64,000 nucleotides of DNA from Centipeda infelix ATCC 43532. Lineage in GTDB: Bacteria; Bacillota; Negativicutes; Selenomonadales; Selenomonadaceae. Below the pieces are notes generated by a model, which had not been told where the DNA came from, did not search any database, and saw only the letters and a list, made by a program, of their open reading frames with translations. Where the stretch lies: the NCBI RefSeq assembly GCF_000234095.1, contig NZ_JH376797.1, positions 593,667 through 657,666 of the forward strand, in the 5' to 3' direction. Below are positions 36,221-44,905 of the stretch, in pieces. The position numbers and the translations under genes were made by a program. How positions within the stretch are numbered: the first letter of the stretch is position 1; each line of letters starts with the position of its first letter.

Positions 36221-36249
36221 ATTATACAACGTAAAAACAGGCTTGTAAA
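36221..36249 (-). promoter_or_regulatory. Promoter for the PFOR gene
   Basis: Minus-strand -35 TTTACA (36244-36249) and -10 TATAAT (36221-36226), spacing 17. The stretch 36069-36344 holds this promoter, an untranslated leader of about 145 AT-rich bases with no ORF or clear stem, and the corA-side terminator. Confidence 0.75.
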
Positions 36250-36326
36250 CAAGATACACTTTCTCAAGAGTTGAAATCATTGCCTTTTCTCATTGTTTTT
36301 TGTGATAGAAATATCTAGTCTTCCTA

Positions 36327-36357
36327 TCAAAAAACGAGCCGCACTCAGCAGCTCGTT
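36327..36357 (-). terminator. Terminator after the small corA-linked gene
   Basis: A 7-bp stem AACGAGC/GCTCGTT (36333-36339 with 36351-36357) is followed on the minus strand by TTTTTTG. It includes the stop codon of the small gene. Confidence 0.75.
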
Positions 36358-36569
36358 CGTCCAAGAAGTGGATGTATGGTTGGTCTGAGATCACGCACGC
36401 GTATAAGATGAAGTGCCTCGGCGAGGTCGATGTCACGGCGGCTGCCGCCCTCCTCATATACATAGAGCGGGTTCTCTATGCCGATCTCACTCGCGGGCAT
36501 ATAGACATACTCATCGGTATTCCGATCACCGAAGATAATGCCGCGCAGCAGCTGCGCCTCGCGTATCAA
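36345..36569 (-). CDS. Small hypothetical protein coupled to corA
   Basis: A 74-residue soluble protein that I do not recognise. I place the start at TTG 36569: GGAGGG lies 7 bases upstream and the TTG overlaps the corA stop as TTGA. An in-frame TTG six codons earlier lacks a ribosome site. The sequence has a central EYVYMPASEIGIENPLYVYE segment and ends in Cys. A terminator overlaps its stop, so corA and this gene form one transcript. Its tight coupling suggests it is real, but there is no functional clue. Confidence 0.55.
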   Translation of the reverse strand: MIREAQLLRGIIFGDRNTDEYVYMPASEIGIENPLYVYEEGGSRRDIDLAEALHLIRVRDLRPTIHPLLGRTSC

Positions 36570-37519
36570 AACATATCCCTCCGCCAAAGCATATAGACAA
36601 CGGTCGTAGACACACAGACCGCGATCACGACCACACGCATAAAACCGAGTGGATCACCTTCGTACGGCACAGGCACATTCATGCCGAAGAAACTTGAAAT
36701 CACCGTCGGAATCGCGAGGATAATCGTGATCGCCGTTAAGAACTTCATCACGAGGTTCAGATTGTTCGAGACAATCGAGGAGAACGTATCCGCAAGCCGT
36801 GCGAGAATCGTACTGTACATCTCGACCATCTCACGTGCCTGTTTGTTCTCGATGATAACATCCTCAAGGAGGTCCTCGTCCTCCTCATACATCTTGAAAA
36901 TATGATGCACCGAAGTATTCGTACGCAAACGCATGAGGCGGTCAAGCACCGCGCCGTTCGAGCGCAGTGCGGCATTGAAATAGGTCAGGCCCTTTTGCAG
37001 CTGCAAAAGGCGCAGAACCTCACTGTTCTTCATATCGTGGCGGAGACGGTCCTCGATCTCTTCGGAGAGTTTGCTGATCTGGCGCAGATAACGCAGATAG
37101 AACACATCGGACTTGTAGAGGATCTGAAAGAGGAAGCGCGTGCGTTTATAGGTACGGAAAAGCTTCGCCGTACGCTCGTTGAACTCCGCCATCACGGGCG
37201 TTTCCTCAAGACAGACCGTGATGATGTGCTCGTCCGTGAGGATGATTGCGAGCGGCAGTGTGTCGTAGCTGTCCTCGCCACGATAGACGGGTACATTCGT
37301 CAGGATCATGACCGAGTCATCTTCAACATCCGTATGCGACCGCTCCTCATCGTCGAGCGCGGAGCGCAGGAAGTCCGGGTCAACCTCCGTGAGTGTACTG
37401 ATGACCTTCAGCTCGTACGGGGTCGGGTTAACAATGTTGATCCATGCCCCCTTGGTGAGTGTCTTGAGTGACAACTCCTGCAGAGGACCAGATTCCATGG
37501 ATTTATAGATTTGCAGCAA
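36566..37519 (-). CDS. corA: CorA-family divalent metal ion transporter
   Basis: A 317-residue magnesium/cobalt channel protein. There is a long cytoplasmic N-terminal domain with a stretch of charged helices, then two C-terminal membrane helices. The signature GMN is at the end of the first (FFGMNVPVP), followed by a short loop. The start is TTG at 37519, with AAAGGAG 9 bases upstream; no ATG is better placed. CorA proteins also carry cobalt, of possible interest beside a cobalamin pathway, though the gene is not linked to it here. Confidence 0.92.
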   Translation of the reverse strand: MLQIYKSMESGPLQELSLKTLTKGAWINIVNPTPYELKVISTLTEVDPDFLRSALDDEERSHTDVEDDSVMILTNVPVYRGEDSYDTLPLAIILTDEHIITVCLEETPVMAEFNERTAKLFRTYKRTRFLFQILYKSDVFYLRYLRQISKLSEEIEDRLRHDMKNSEVLRLLQLQKGLTYFNAALRSNGAVLDRLMRLRTNTSVHHIFKMYEEDEDLLEDVIIENKQAREMVEMYSTILARLADTFSSIVSNNLNLVMKFLTAITIILAIPTVISSFFGMNVPVPYEGDPLGFMRVVVIAVCVSTTVVYMLWRRDMF

Positions 37520-37880
37520 TGGTGGACGCTCCTTTCCGACCGCCCTCTCCCGTCACCGCAAAGTACGGAGGCGAAGAGAGGACGGTATACATATGTGAGG
37601 GTTGGGCTGCAAAGGTGTATCGTCCATGCTCTTCACTTCCTTTCATAAGGAATCGCTGATAAAATGAAGTCCGTCAGATTGGCGTAGATTTTTTCGTCCG
37701 AACAAGGAGGCAAACCGGACGCATAGCCAAAGCTATGTGGAGGATTTGCCGACACAGTGCGGGCAAAAAAGATGCGTCAAGATGATGTGGCTGAATTTAT
37801 CAGTGCTTCCATAACGTTCAAAATGACCGAATGAATTGTAACGCAAAATGCGCCGCTTGTCCAGAGCGGCGCAGAAAATG
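37520..37880. other. 361-base non-coding region between corA and ychF
   Basis: No plausible gene. It holds the corA leader on the left, the palindromic repeat element at 37649-37810 in the middle, and about 70 bases of unremarkable sequence at the right before the ychF stop. Confidence 0.6.
37649..37810. repeat. 162-bp palindromic MITE-like element
   Basis: The ends GGAATCGCTGATAAA (37649-37663) and TTTATCAGTGCTTCC (37796-37810) are inverted repeats matching 13 of 15. Inside, further arms pair (TTTTTTCGTCCG region with CGGGCAAAAAAG region; GGCAAA with TTTGCC), and the centre is CATAGC-CAAA-GCTATG. The whole element could fold into one long hairpin. It is flanked on both sides by ATAA, a possible 4-bp target duplication. 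No ORF of transposase type is inside, so it would be non-autonomous. Confidence 0.7.
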
Positions 37881-38987
37881 TTATACGTTGAAACGGAAGT
37901 TCACCACATCGCCGTCGCGCATGACGTACTCCTTGCCTTCCAGACGGACAAGCCCCTTGTCACGCGCCGCAGCCACGCTGCCAAGCGATACGAGATCATC
38001 ATAGTTCACGATCTCGGCACGGATGAAGCCGCGCTCGAAGTCCGTATGGATCTTCCCTGCCGCCTTCGGTGCCGTCGTCCCGCGCGTAATCGTCCATGCA
38101 CGACATTCATCCTCACCCGCCGTGAGGAAGGTTTGAAGCCCTAGGAGGGCAAATGCTCCGTGAATGAGACGATCGAGCCCGCTCTCGGAGAGACCCAGAT
38201 CCTCAAGGAATACCGCAGCCTCCTCCGCGTCGAGCTCGGCAATCTCCTCTTCGAGCCGTGCCGACACCGTCACCACCTGTGCCCCTGTGCGTGCCGCATA
38301 CTCCTTGACCGTCTGCACATGCGGGTTCTCCGCGTCTGCCGTAGCAGCCTCATCCTCACCGACATTTGCGATGTAGAGAATCGGCTTGCGTGTGAGGAGG
38401 TTCAGGTCGCGCAGCATCGCCTGCTCCTCGTCCGTGAGCTCTACTTCGCGTGCGGGCTTCCCTTCATCGAGTGCAGACTTCAGACACTCAAGTGCCGTAT
38501 GTTCCGCCTTTGCGTCCTTGCTGCCCGATTTCAACAGCTTTGTCACCTTCGCCATACGCTTCTCCACCGCCTCGAGATCGGCAAGGCAGAGCTCCGTCTC
38601 GATGATGTCGATGTCGCGCAGCGGATCGACCGCCCCCTCCACATGCGTGATGTCCGAGCTCTCAAAGCAGCGGACGACATGTGCCACGGCATCCACCTGA
38701 CGGATGTGCTCAAGGAACTTATTGCCAAGTCCCTCGCCCTTTGACGCACCCTTGACAAGGCCAGCAATATCCACAAAGCGAACGCTTGCAGGTGTCGTCT
38801 TCTTGGAATGGTAGAGCTCTGTCAGCACCTTGAGACGCGCATCCGGCACCGCCACCACGCCCACATTCGGCTCAATCGTGCAGAACGGATAGTTCGCTGC
38901 CTCTGCACCCGCCTTCGTAATTGCATTGAATAGAGTACTCTTGCCCACATTCGGCAGACCAACGATTCCAACCTCAAGATTGCTCAC
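37881..38987 (-). CDS. ychF: Redox-regulated ATPase/GTPase YchF
   Basis: A 368-residue OBG-family P-loop protein that binds ATP in preference to GTP and associates with ribosomes. The P-loop GLPNVGKST lies at 10-18, [17 protein letters not shown] at about 66-82, and a TGS domain fills the last 85 residues ([14 protein letters not shown]). I chose GTG at 38987, which gives the family start [14 protein letters not shown] and has AAAGAGGT upstream. A longer reading begins six codons earlier within that site. Confidence 0.94.
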   Translation of the reverse strand: MSNLEVGIVGLPNVGKSTLFNAITKAGAEAANYPFCTIEPNVGVVAVPDARLKVLTELYHSKKTTPASVRFVDIAGLVKGASKGEGLGNKFLEHIRQVDAVAHVVRCFESSDITHVEGAVDPLRDIDIIETELCLADLEAVEKRMAKVTKLLKSGSKDAKAEHTALECLKSALDEGKPAREVELTDEEQAMLRDLNLLTRKPILYIANVGEDEAATADAENPHVQTVKEYAARTGAQVVTVSARLEEEIAELDAEEAAVFLEDLGLSESGLDRLIHGAFALLGLQTFLTAGEDECRAWTITRGTTAPKAAGKIHTDFERGFIRAEIVNYDDLVSLGSVAAARDKGLVRLEGKEYVMRDGDVVNFRFNV

Positions 38988-39181
38988 GATGATTACCTCT
39001 TTCACAGACCGAAGTCATGTTATATTCTTTCAATAAAATAAATATACTCGTTATGTTATAGCAAAAAAAAGTGAGAAGGTCAATCATCACACACCGCTTG
39101 CAGCAAGAGAAGTATACATATTTTCTTATGAGCATTCCTGCAAATGTCACAAATGATACTTCCATTTTTGAAATCTTGTGT

Positions 39182-39187
39182 TATAAT
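39182..39187 (+). promoter_or_regulatory. Extended -10 element for the DUF1858 gene
   Basis: TATAAT preceded by TGT gives an extended -10 (TGNTATAAT) on the plus strand. The -35 region is poor. The leader to the ATG at 39251 would be about 55 bases. Confidence 0.5.
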
Positions 39188-39250
39188 TTGAAGCAATCAG
39201 GGGCATTCCCCCTTCACTGTCAATTATCTTCATCATATAGGAGGTCTATC

Positions 39251-39466
39251 ATGGCAATTACAAAAGATATGAGCATCGTCGAAATCGTTCAGACGTACCC
39301 TGACACTGTCGAGGTTCTGATGAACGCGGGCATGGGCTGCCTCGGCTGCGCGGCTTCGCATTTCGAGAACATCGAGCAGGGTGCAATGGCACACGGCATC
39401 GACATCGACGCTCTGATCGAGGAACTGAACGCGGCGATCGGCGAGAAATCTGCTGCAGTGCAGTAA
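39251..39466 (+). CDS. DUF1858 / hybrid-cluster-associated redox disulfide domain protein
   Basis: A 71-residue protein consisting of one DUF1858 domain. It carries a C-x2-C pair, Cys30 and Cys33, in GMGCLGCAASHFEN; the family is thought to act in redox chemistry near hybrid cluster proteins or Fe-S repair. The ATG is preceded by AGGAGGT at 5 bases. It is the only sizeable plus-strand gene of the window, standing alone between ychF and the AmmeMemoRadiSam gene and ending at a shared terminator. Confidence 0.85.
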   Translation: MAITKDMSIVEIVQTYPDTVEVLMNAGMGCLGCAASHFENIEQGAMAHGIDIDALIEELNAAIGEKSAAVQ

Positions 39467-39479
39467 AAAATATATCGGA

Positions 39480-39524
39480 AAAAGAACCCCATTCGTGGAT
39501 AATCTCCATGAGTGGGGTTCTTTT
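39480..39524. terminator. Bidirectional terminator between DUF1858 and the AmmeMemoRadiSam gene
   Basis: Arms AAAAGAACCCCA.. and ..TGGGGTTCTTTT form a stem of about 19 bp with two mismatches, with A/T runs on both sides. It serves the plus-strand DUF1858 gene and the convergent minus-strand gene ending at 39528. Confidence 0.85.
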
Positions 39525-39527
39525 GCG

Positions 39528-40925
39528 TCATGTATGTCGCACCACGGTAAATCGCGCGAGTGCAATCGGCTCCTTCGGCTGAATGCGTGCCTTCTCACGC
39601 GCAATGGCGATCTGCTGCTCTGCCGTATCAATGCCCGCGAGGTCGGGCAGGAGAAGCCCACGTCGATTGTCCGTCAGGCTCTTGACAATCACACCATAGG
39701 TCTTCGGATCGAGGTGTGCCGCCGACTCAATCGGTTCGGGTGTACTTAGCACGTCCACCGAATAAACCAGACGGCTCAACTCATGCTCCTCGATTGGTTC
39801 AAAACGCCCATCGTGCGCGGCGGCAGACACAGCATTGTAGAGAATCTCCTCGGCAAGGCTCTGCTGCGCAGGCACAAACGTCCCGATGCAGCCGCGCAGC
39901 TTGCCATATTTCTTGAGTGAAACAAATGCACCCGCACGGCTCTCCGTCAGTTCCTGCGGCAGTTCTGCGGGAAGCGGCAGATAGGAATGTGTCCGCACAA
40001 AATGCTCGATGCTCATGCGTGCAAGCCGCACATAATCATCCTCCGCCGCACGCAGTCCGGCAATCGCCCGATCCTCCGCACGCACGAGCTGCGCCGCGAA
40101 ATCATTCGCCTCATTCCGACCTGTCACAGTAAAAGAGGCAACGGCATACCCCACACCAAATGGAGCTTCGTAGCTGTGCAGATCTGCATCCATCGCCGTA
40201 CGGTCGAGCACACCCGCGAGCACCCACAGACCGTTCAGCCCGCAGTGCCCCGCCGTCTCGGCAAAGCTGCCCGGAATCTGCAAGAGCGAAAGGAAATCCC
40301 CTGTTTTCATGAATGCCGTGCAGAGTGCGTCAAACTCCGCGCCCTCGGGTGCAAAGCCGTTTGCACCGCCCTCCATCAGACGGTGAGAGAGATCGCCGCT
40401 CGCGATGCAGACAGTACGTCGCCCAAGCCGCTCTGCCGTCGCCGCAATCAACTGCCCGAGCAGGGCATGTGTATGCGCGGGCAGCCCCGCAATACCGATG
40501 CGGACAAATTTGGTCGGTGCATCTCCCAGATAATCACTCAAAAAGAAGAGTGGTATCATCGTCCCATGGTCAAGCGACGGATGTTTCTCCCCGAGCGTTC
40601 CCGCAGGAACCTCCTTCTGCCCCGCAAAAGCAGTGAGGACGCGCACAAAATCCTCGTCATACGGAATGCCAACGGAGATCTCGGGATGCCCGAACGCGGC
40701 AAAGTTTCCCTCCGTTCCCGTGCCCGGTGAGATGTGAAAGAAATCATCGTATGCCGTCGCGTGCGGACTGATGATGACAACGGTATCGGGACGCAGTTCC
40801 GCCGCCGCGCGCATCGTCTCGTGATACGCCCGAACAGTCGCAGAGATCTCCTGCTCCCGTCCCGCGCCAATCGCAGGGATAATGAGAGGTGGATGCGGTA
40901 CGGCATAGGCAGCAAGAATGGACAT
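39528..40925 (-). CDS. AmmeMemoRadiSam proteins B and A fused (MEMO1-like plus AMMECR1)
   Basis: A 465-residue fusion. The first part, about 1-265, is a MEMO1/class III extradiol-dioxygenase-like domain (AAYAVPHPPLIIPAIG start, SPHATAYDD, SLDHGTMIPL, ASGDLSHRL), whose histidines are metal-ligand positions in the dioxygenase fold. The second part, about 290-460, is an AMMECR1 domain with the LRGCIGTF signature. The start MSILAAYAVP at 40925 has GGGGAG upstream; the longer reading is unsupported. The third partner of the system, the radical SAM protein, is not adjacent. Substrate unknown. Confidence 0.88.
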   Translation of the reverse strand: MSILAAYAVPHPPLIIPAIGAGREQEISATVRAYHETMRAAAELRPDTVVIISPHATAYDDFFHISPGTGTEGNFAAFGHPEISVGIPYDEDFVRVLTAFAGQKEVPAGTLGEKHPSLDHGTMIPLFFLSDYLGDAPTKFVRIGIAGLPAHTHALLGQLIAATAERLGRRTVCIASGDLSHRLMEGGANGFAPEGAEFDALCTAFMKTGDFLSLLQIPGSFAETAGHCGLNGLWVLAGVLDRTAMDADLHSYEAPFGVGYAVASFTVTGRNEANDFAAQLVRAEDRAIAGLRAAEDDYVRLARMSIEHFVRTHSYLPLPAELPQELTESRAGAFVSLKKYGKLRGCIGTFVPAQQSLAEEILYNAVSAAAHDGRFEPIEEHELSRLVYSVDVLSTPEPIESAAHLDPKTYGVIVKSLTDNRRGLLLPDLAGIDTAEQQIAIAREKARIQPKEPIALARFTVVRHT

Positions 40926-41171
40926 TACGATCACTCCCCATAGGAAAAAGGTTCTATGATAAATGCTACGGAAGGATGCGAACAGCGTGCTCCTAAGCAA
41001 ACCCTAGTGGAGCAAGTGAGTAAAGGGGGCGTTCTGCCCCCTGCGGATTTCTTTCGTTCAAGCGTAGCGCGTTTAAGAAGTCCGCAGGTATTTAGGCAGA
41101 TAAGCACACGATCACTTGCGTAACTAAGTGTTTGCGTGGAGTACGCTTGTCCGTACCCTTTGACGTAGACC
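40926..41171. other. Structured non-coding region between the AmmeMemoRadiSam gene and tRNA-Leu
   Basis: No credible ORF. Nested inverted repeats are present: GCAAGTGA (41012-41019) with TCACTTGC (41112-41119), AGGGGGC/GCCCCCT (41024-41042), and a 13-base arm CTGCGGATTTCTT (41041-41053) pairing with AAGAAGTCCGCAG (41075-41087) with one G-U pair. It may be an interspersed repeat or a structured RNA. It lies downstream of the tRNA terminator. Confidence 0.5.
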
Positions 41172-41197
41172 AAAAAAGCCGACTGAAAACAGTCGGC
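41172..41197 (-). terminator. Terminator after tRNA-Leu
   Basis: A perfect 8-bp stem GCCGACTG/CAGTCGGC with an AAAA loop (41178-41197) is followed on the minus strand by TTTTTT. Confidence 0.9.
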
Positions 41198-41209
41198 GAT
41201 GTGCCAAGA

Positions 41210-41294
41210 TGGTGCGGATGAAGGGGGTCGAACCCATACGCCTTGCGGCACTGGATCCTAAGTCCAGCGCGTCTGCCAGTTCCGCCACATCCGC
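41210..41294 (-). tRNA. tRNA-Leu, anticodon TAG
   Basis: An 85-base tRNA read on the minus strand. The acceptor stem is GCGGATG/CATCCGC and the CCA end is encoded. The anticodon loop ACTTAGGAT gives TAG. There is a long variable arm (TGCCGCAAGGCGTA region) and a T arm with GGTTCGACC, as expected for a class II leucine tRNA. It reads CUA and other CUN codons. It has its own promoter, whose -35 lies in the end of the helicase gene, and a strong terminator. Confidence 0.95.
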
Positions 41295-41315
41295 ATGTGA
41301 TTACTCAGCAAGGGT

Positions 41316-41344
41316 ATTCTATCACGACCGCGCGGGGCTGTCAA
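41316..41344 (-). promoter_or_regulatory. Promoter for tRNA-Leu
   Basis: Minus-strand -35 TTGACA (41339-41344) and -10 TAGAAT (41316-41321), spacing 17. The -35 is inside the last codons of the helicase gene. Predicted start is about 14 bases before the mature tRNA. Confidence 0.75.
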
Positions 41345-43577
41345 TCCGTGCCTTCGACCACGCACACACCGCCGCTCGCATCCCCTTCACATCCAGAATC
41401 CCGTATGCGAATCCGCGCTGCACAAGCTCCGTCGGCAGGAACTCATCGTATTTGTCGAAAATCGGGATCTCATCGGGATAGAGGAGTTCCATCGGCTCGA
41501 TGTTTCCCGCCGCCTCCTCCGCAAGAATATGAAAGAACTCCGTCGGGGTCACCTTCATCGTGAACTGCATGAAGTACGGGCGCATGGACTCAAATCCACG
41601 CAGACCGAGCCGCGCACCGCAGCGGATGCGCAGGAATCGCTCAAGTGCAAGGAAGGCATAGCTGCCGAGCCACGGCAGAAGTGCGTACATCTCTCCGCCG
41701 AGCGGGATGAGCACATCCTCCGCCGCACGCGAATGTCGTGCCGTCTCACGCGCCTGCGTGAGACGGGCGACCGCATTTTTTAGCAAATAGGGCGGGATCA
41801 ACTCCTCGCGCAAGACCTGCCGCATCCGCTCAAGGATGCGCGTATGGATATCGCCGGGGCATTCGCCGAAGTAGGCAGGCACATTCCCCTTCACCATCTC
41901 GCAGTACACGAGGTGACGCTTGCGGTCAACCTCAAGCACGCGCCAGACGTGCCCTGCGATCGCAATCTTCTCCCCAACGGGCGGCGGCGTGACAATCGTG
42001 CCGATCTCCTGCGACTCGCAGCGGACGGTGTACTCCTCATTCTCTTGAAAGACGCCGTAGAAGCGAAAGGACTGCACAACGCGCTCCCCCGCAAGCCCGA
42101 CGATGAGCCCGCCGCGCTCCGTCTGCTGCAGATGTTCCTGCGCGATCAGATGGCGCAGGAGCGTACGGTAGTCCTCCTGCGTAATGCGATGAAAGACGTG
42201 CAGGGAGAGCACACGATCTGCGAGTGCACGCGGCGAGAGCTCCCCACAGGATGCCGCGATGCTCATCGTCTGATGATAGAGCAGGCTGAACGGCAGACGG
42301 TCAAGGCGCGGCGGCTCGACCCAGCGCTCCTCAAGATAGAGCTGGATAAGGGCAATCCCCTGCAGCAGTTTCCATGGAATCGTTGCGGGCAGCAGAGCAC
42401 GCGCCTCAGGTGCGTCCTCGCGCACGACAAAGTGCATCTCCTGCGGCTGACCGCGCCGCCCCGTTCGTCCCATGCGCTGGAGGAAGGACGAGACCGTCCA
42501 CGGTGCGTCGATCTGAAAGGCACACTCGAGCCGTCCGATATCGATGCCAAGTTCGAGCGTCGCCGTCGTACACGTTGTAAAGAGACTGTTCTCATCCTTC
42601 ATTCGCGCCTCCGCCGTCTCACGGAATGCGGCGGAGAGATTCCCGTGATGAATGAGGAAACGATCCGGCTCATGCTGTTTCTCACAGTAGGCGCGCAGCG
42701 TCGTTGTCACCGCCTCGCACTCCTCACGCGAGTTGACAAAGACGAGGCATTTCTTCCCGCGTGTATGTGCAAAGATATAGCCAAGCCCTGGATCGGCGGC
42801 CTCGGGCGGGGTGTCGGTCGGTGCACCGAGAACATCCGACACGACAATGTCGTCGCGTCCCTCCCCCGCCTGCGTGTCGCGCACATAGAAATGCTCAAGG
42901 GAGAGCCGCCACTTGCTCCCCTTTGTCTCGATCTGTGGCACAAGGGTCTCCCGTCCCGTCCCTGCCGCGAGAAAATCCCCTGCACGCTTGACATCGCCAA
43001 TGGTCGCCGACAGCCCGATGCGGCGCGGCTGCACGCCCGCAATGCGGGAAAGACGCTCGATGAGACAGAGTGTCTGCCCGCCGCGATCGCCGCGCAGGAG
43101 GGAGTGCAGCTCGTCGATCACGACAAAGCGCAGATCGCCGAACAGTTTTGGAATCGCCATGTGCCGATGCAGGAGCAGTGCCTCAAGCGACTCCGGCGTG
43201 ATTTGCAGGATGCCCGACGGGCGTTTCATCAGGCGTGCCTTATGCGTCTGCCCCACATCCCCGTGCCAGTGCCAGACGGGGATGTCCGCCCTGTGGCACA
43301 GCTCCGTCAGACGCTCGAACTGGTCGTTAATCAGCGCCTTGAGCGGACCGATGTAGATACATCCAACCGATGTGGGAGGATTCTCGTGAAAGAGCGTAAT
43401 AATCGGGAAAAACGCCGCCTCCGTCTTGCCCGCCGCTGTGGACGCTGTCAGGAGCACATGATCGTCCGTCCCAAAGATTGCCTCCGCTGCCGCAATCTGG
43501 ATGCCGCGCAGGCTCTGCCATTCCTGCGCGTAGATATAATCACGCACGAAGGGCGCATAGCGGTCGAACACGCTCAT
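41322..43577 (-). CDS. Lhr-like superfamily II DEAD/DEAH helicase (BrxHI-like)
   Basis: A 751-residue helicase. Motif I ASTAAGKTEAAF is at 45-56 and the DExH box DELH at 155-158. A C-terminal RecA domain contains ATATLELGIDIG-like (TATLELGIDIGRLE) and QRMGRTGRRGQ, followed by a roughly 350-residue Lhr-type extension. Such proteins unwind DNA or RNA:DNA and often belong to BREX-like or repair modules. The start ATG overlaps the ATPase stop by 4 bases (ATGA). It is third in an operon with a DUF2791 ATPase and a TerB_N protein, so it is probably the motor of that complex. Confidence 0.85.
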   Translation of the reverse strand: MSVFDRYAPFVRDYIYAQEWQSLRGIQIAAAEAIFGTDDHVLLTASTAAGKTEAAFFPIITLFHENPPTSVGCIYIGPLKALINDQFERLTELCHRADIPVWHWHGDVGQTHKARLMKRPSGILQITPESLEALLLHRHMAIPKLFGDLRFVVIDELHSLLRGDRGGQTLCLIERLSRIAGVQPRRIGLSATIGDVKRAGDFLAAGTGRETLVPQIETKGSKWRLSLEHFYVRDTQAGEGRDDIVVSDVLGAPTDTPPEAADPGLGYIFAHTRGKKCLVFVNSREECEAVTTTLRAYCEKQHEPDRFLIHHGNLSAAFRETAEARMKDENSLFTTCTTATLELGIDIGRLECAFQIDAPWTVSSFLQRMGRTGRRGQPQEMHFVVREDAPEARALLPATIPWKLLQGIALIQLYLEERWVEPPRLDRLPFSLLYHQTMSIAASCGELSPRALADRVLSLHVFHRITQEDYRTLLRHLIAQEHLQQTERGGLIVGLAGERVVQSFRFYGVFQENEEYTVRCESQEIGTIVTPPPVGEKIAIAGHVWRVLEVDRKRHLVYCEMVKGNVPAYFGECPGDIHTRILERMRQVLREELIPPYLLKNAVARLTQARETARHSRAAEDVLIPLGGEMYALLPWLGSYAFLALERFLRIRCGARLGLRGFESMRPYFMQFTMKVTPTEFFHILAEEAAGNIEPMELLYPDEIPIFDKYDEFLPTELVQRGFAYGILDVKGMRAAVCAWSKARIDSPARS

Positions 43578-44905
43578 AGCTCGAACTCCGCGAACTGTGC
43601 GCTGATCTCTGCGCCCTCCACCTCATTCTGTGCGTAGGAAAACTCCTCCGAACCGAGCAAATCGGCGAGTTTCAATGTCGGATTTTGATAGATAATGTCG
43701 AGCACCTGAATGAAGTCACGGATGACCTCACGCGGTGTGATATGTGTGTCCGCACCGATCCGTCCGAACTCGATGCGGATGAAGTCCGCGAGATCGTCCT
43801 GCGTGACAATCTGTGCATATCCATAGAGCTCCGCATGGATGGCGGCAAGCTTTTCGATAAGCACGAGCATCTCCTCATGCGTAAGCGGCGCGAGCCGTAT
43901 CACGGGCGAGAGCAGGTCACGATGCTCCCCTGCAAATCGCCCCTCGGCGAGCCGTGAGCGCAGAGCCTCATAGCTGTAGACCCCGCGTCGCGTGTCCTCC
44001 ATGCAGGCGGGCGTGCCGCAGAGAATCATACCGAGATGCTGTGCGCGTCCCTGCATCGCATCGTTATACATCGTTAGGATCTTCTCGTAGTTGTACTGGC
44101 GCGTGACCGCGTGCGGGATCTTGTAGATGTTCACGAGCTCGTCGATGAGGATGAGCATCCCTGCATAGCCCGCTTGGCGCAGGAATGCGGCAAAGAGTTT
44201 CAGATACTCGTACCAGTCGTCGTCCGTGATGATGATATTCACACCGAGATCGTTCCGCGCCTCCGTCTTTGTCGTATACTCCCCACGAAACCAGCGCGCA
44301 ACCTGTGCGCGCTTCTCATCATCGCCGTCCCGATAGGCATGATAGTAGAGCGTCAGAAGCCGCGTAAAGTCAAATCCATGAACGAGATCGTTCAGCCCAT
44401 AGATGATGGAGGCAATCCGTCGGTCAACAGCAGCGGAAAAACCGGGGTACTCGGGGGCGATACCGTCCTCCGTCACGATTTCCTGCTGCACGCGGCTGAT
44501 CCAACGGTCAAGGATGAGCGTGAGTGCCCCGCCCTCGGGCGTTGTCTTCGTCGCCATATTGCGGATGAGCTCACGGTACGTCGCGAGCCCCTGTCCGCGC
44601 GTCCCCTGCAGGCGTCGCTCGGGCGAGAGGTCGGCATCCACCACGACGAAATTCTTTGCCATGACATAGCTGCGGATCGTCTGCAAAAGGAAACTCTTTC
44701 CACTGCCGTAGCGCCCAACGATAAAGCGGAACGAAGCCCCGCCACCCTCGATCATCTCCACATCGGAGAGCAGGGCCTCAATCTCGCTGCGCCGTCCGAC
44801 GGTGATGTACGGGAGACCGATGCGCGGCACAACACCGCCCTTGAGCGCATTCACGAGTGTCTGGGCAATGCGGCGCGGGATTTTCTTCGGTTCATTCGCA
44901 GCCAT
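43574..44905 (-). CDS. BREX-system-type ATP-binding protein (DUF2791, BrxD-like)
   Basis: A 443-residue P-loop ATPase of the DUF2791/BREX ATP-binding family. Walker A GRYGSGKS is at 64-71, preceded by the typical GRRSEIEALLSDV. Walker B LILIDE is at 251-256, and a sensor-like GTPACMEDTRRG is at about 300-311. The family pairs with Lhr-like helicases in BREX type 2 and related loci. The ATG at 44905 has AAAGGT upstream and overlaps the TerB gene by 14 bases. No other BREX gene (methylase, PglZ, BrxC/PglY) lies nearby, so this is not a classical BREX system. Confidence 0.85.
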   Translation of the reverse strand: MAANEPKKIPRRIAQTLVNALKGGVVPRIGLPYITVGRRSEIEALLSDVEMIEGGGASFRFIVGRYGSGKSFLLQTIRSYVMAKNFVVVDADLSPERRLQGTRGQGLATYRELIRNMATKTTPEGGALTLILDRWISRVQQEIVTEDGIAPEYPGFSAAVDRRIASIIYGLNDLVHGFDFTRLLTLYYHAYRDGDDEKRAQVARWFRGEYTTKTEARNDLGVNIIITDDDWYEYLKLFAAFLRQAGYAGMLILIDELVNIYKIPHAVTRQYNYEKILTMYNDAMQGRAQHLGMILCGTPACMEDTRRGVYSYEALRSRLAEGRFAGEHRDLLSPVIRLAPLTHEEMLVLIEKLAAIHAELYGYAQIVTQDDLADFIRIEFGRIGADTHITPREVIRDFIQVLDIIYQNPTLKLADLLGSEEFSYAQNEVEGAEISAQFAEFEL

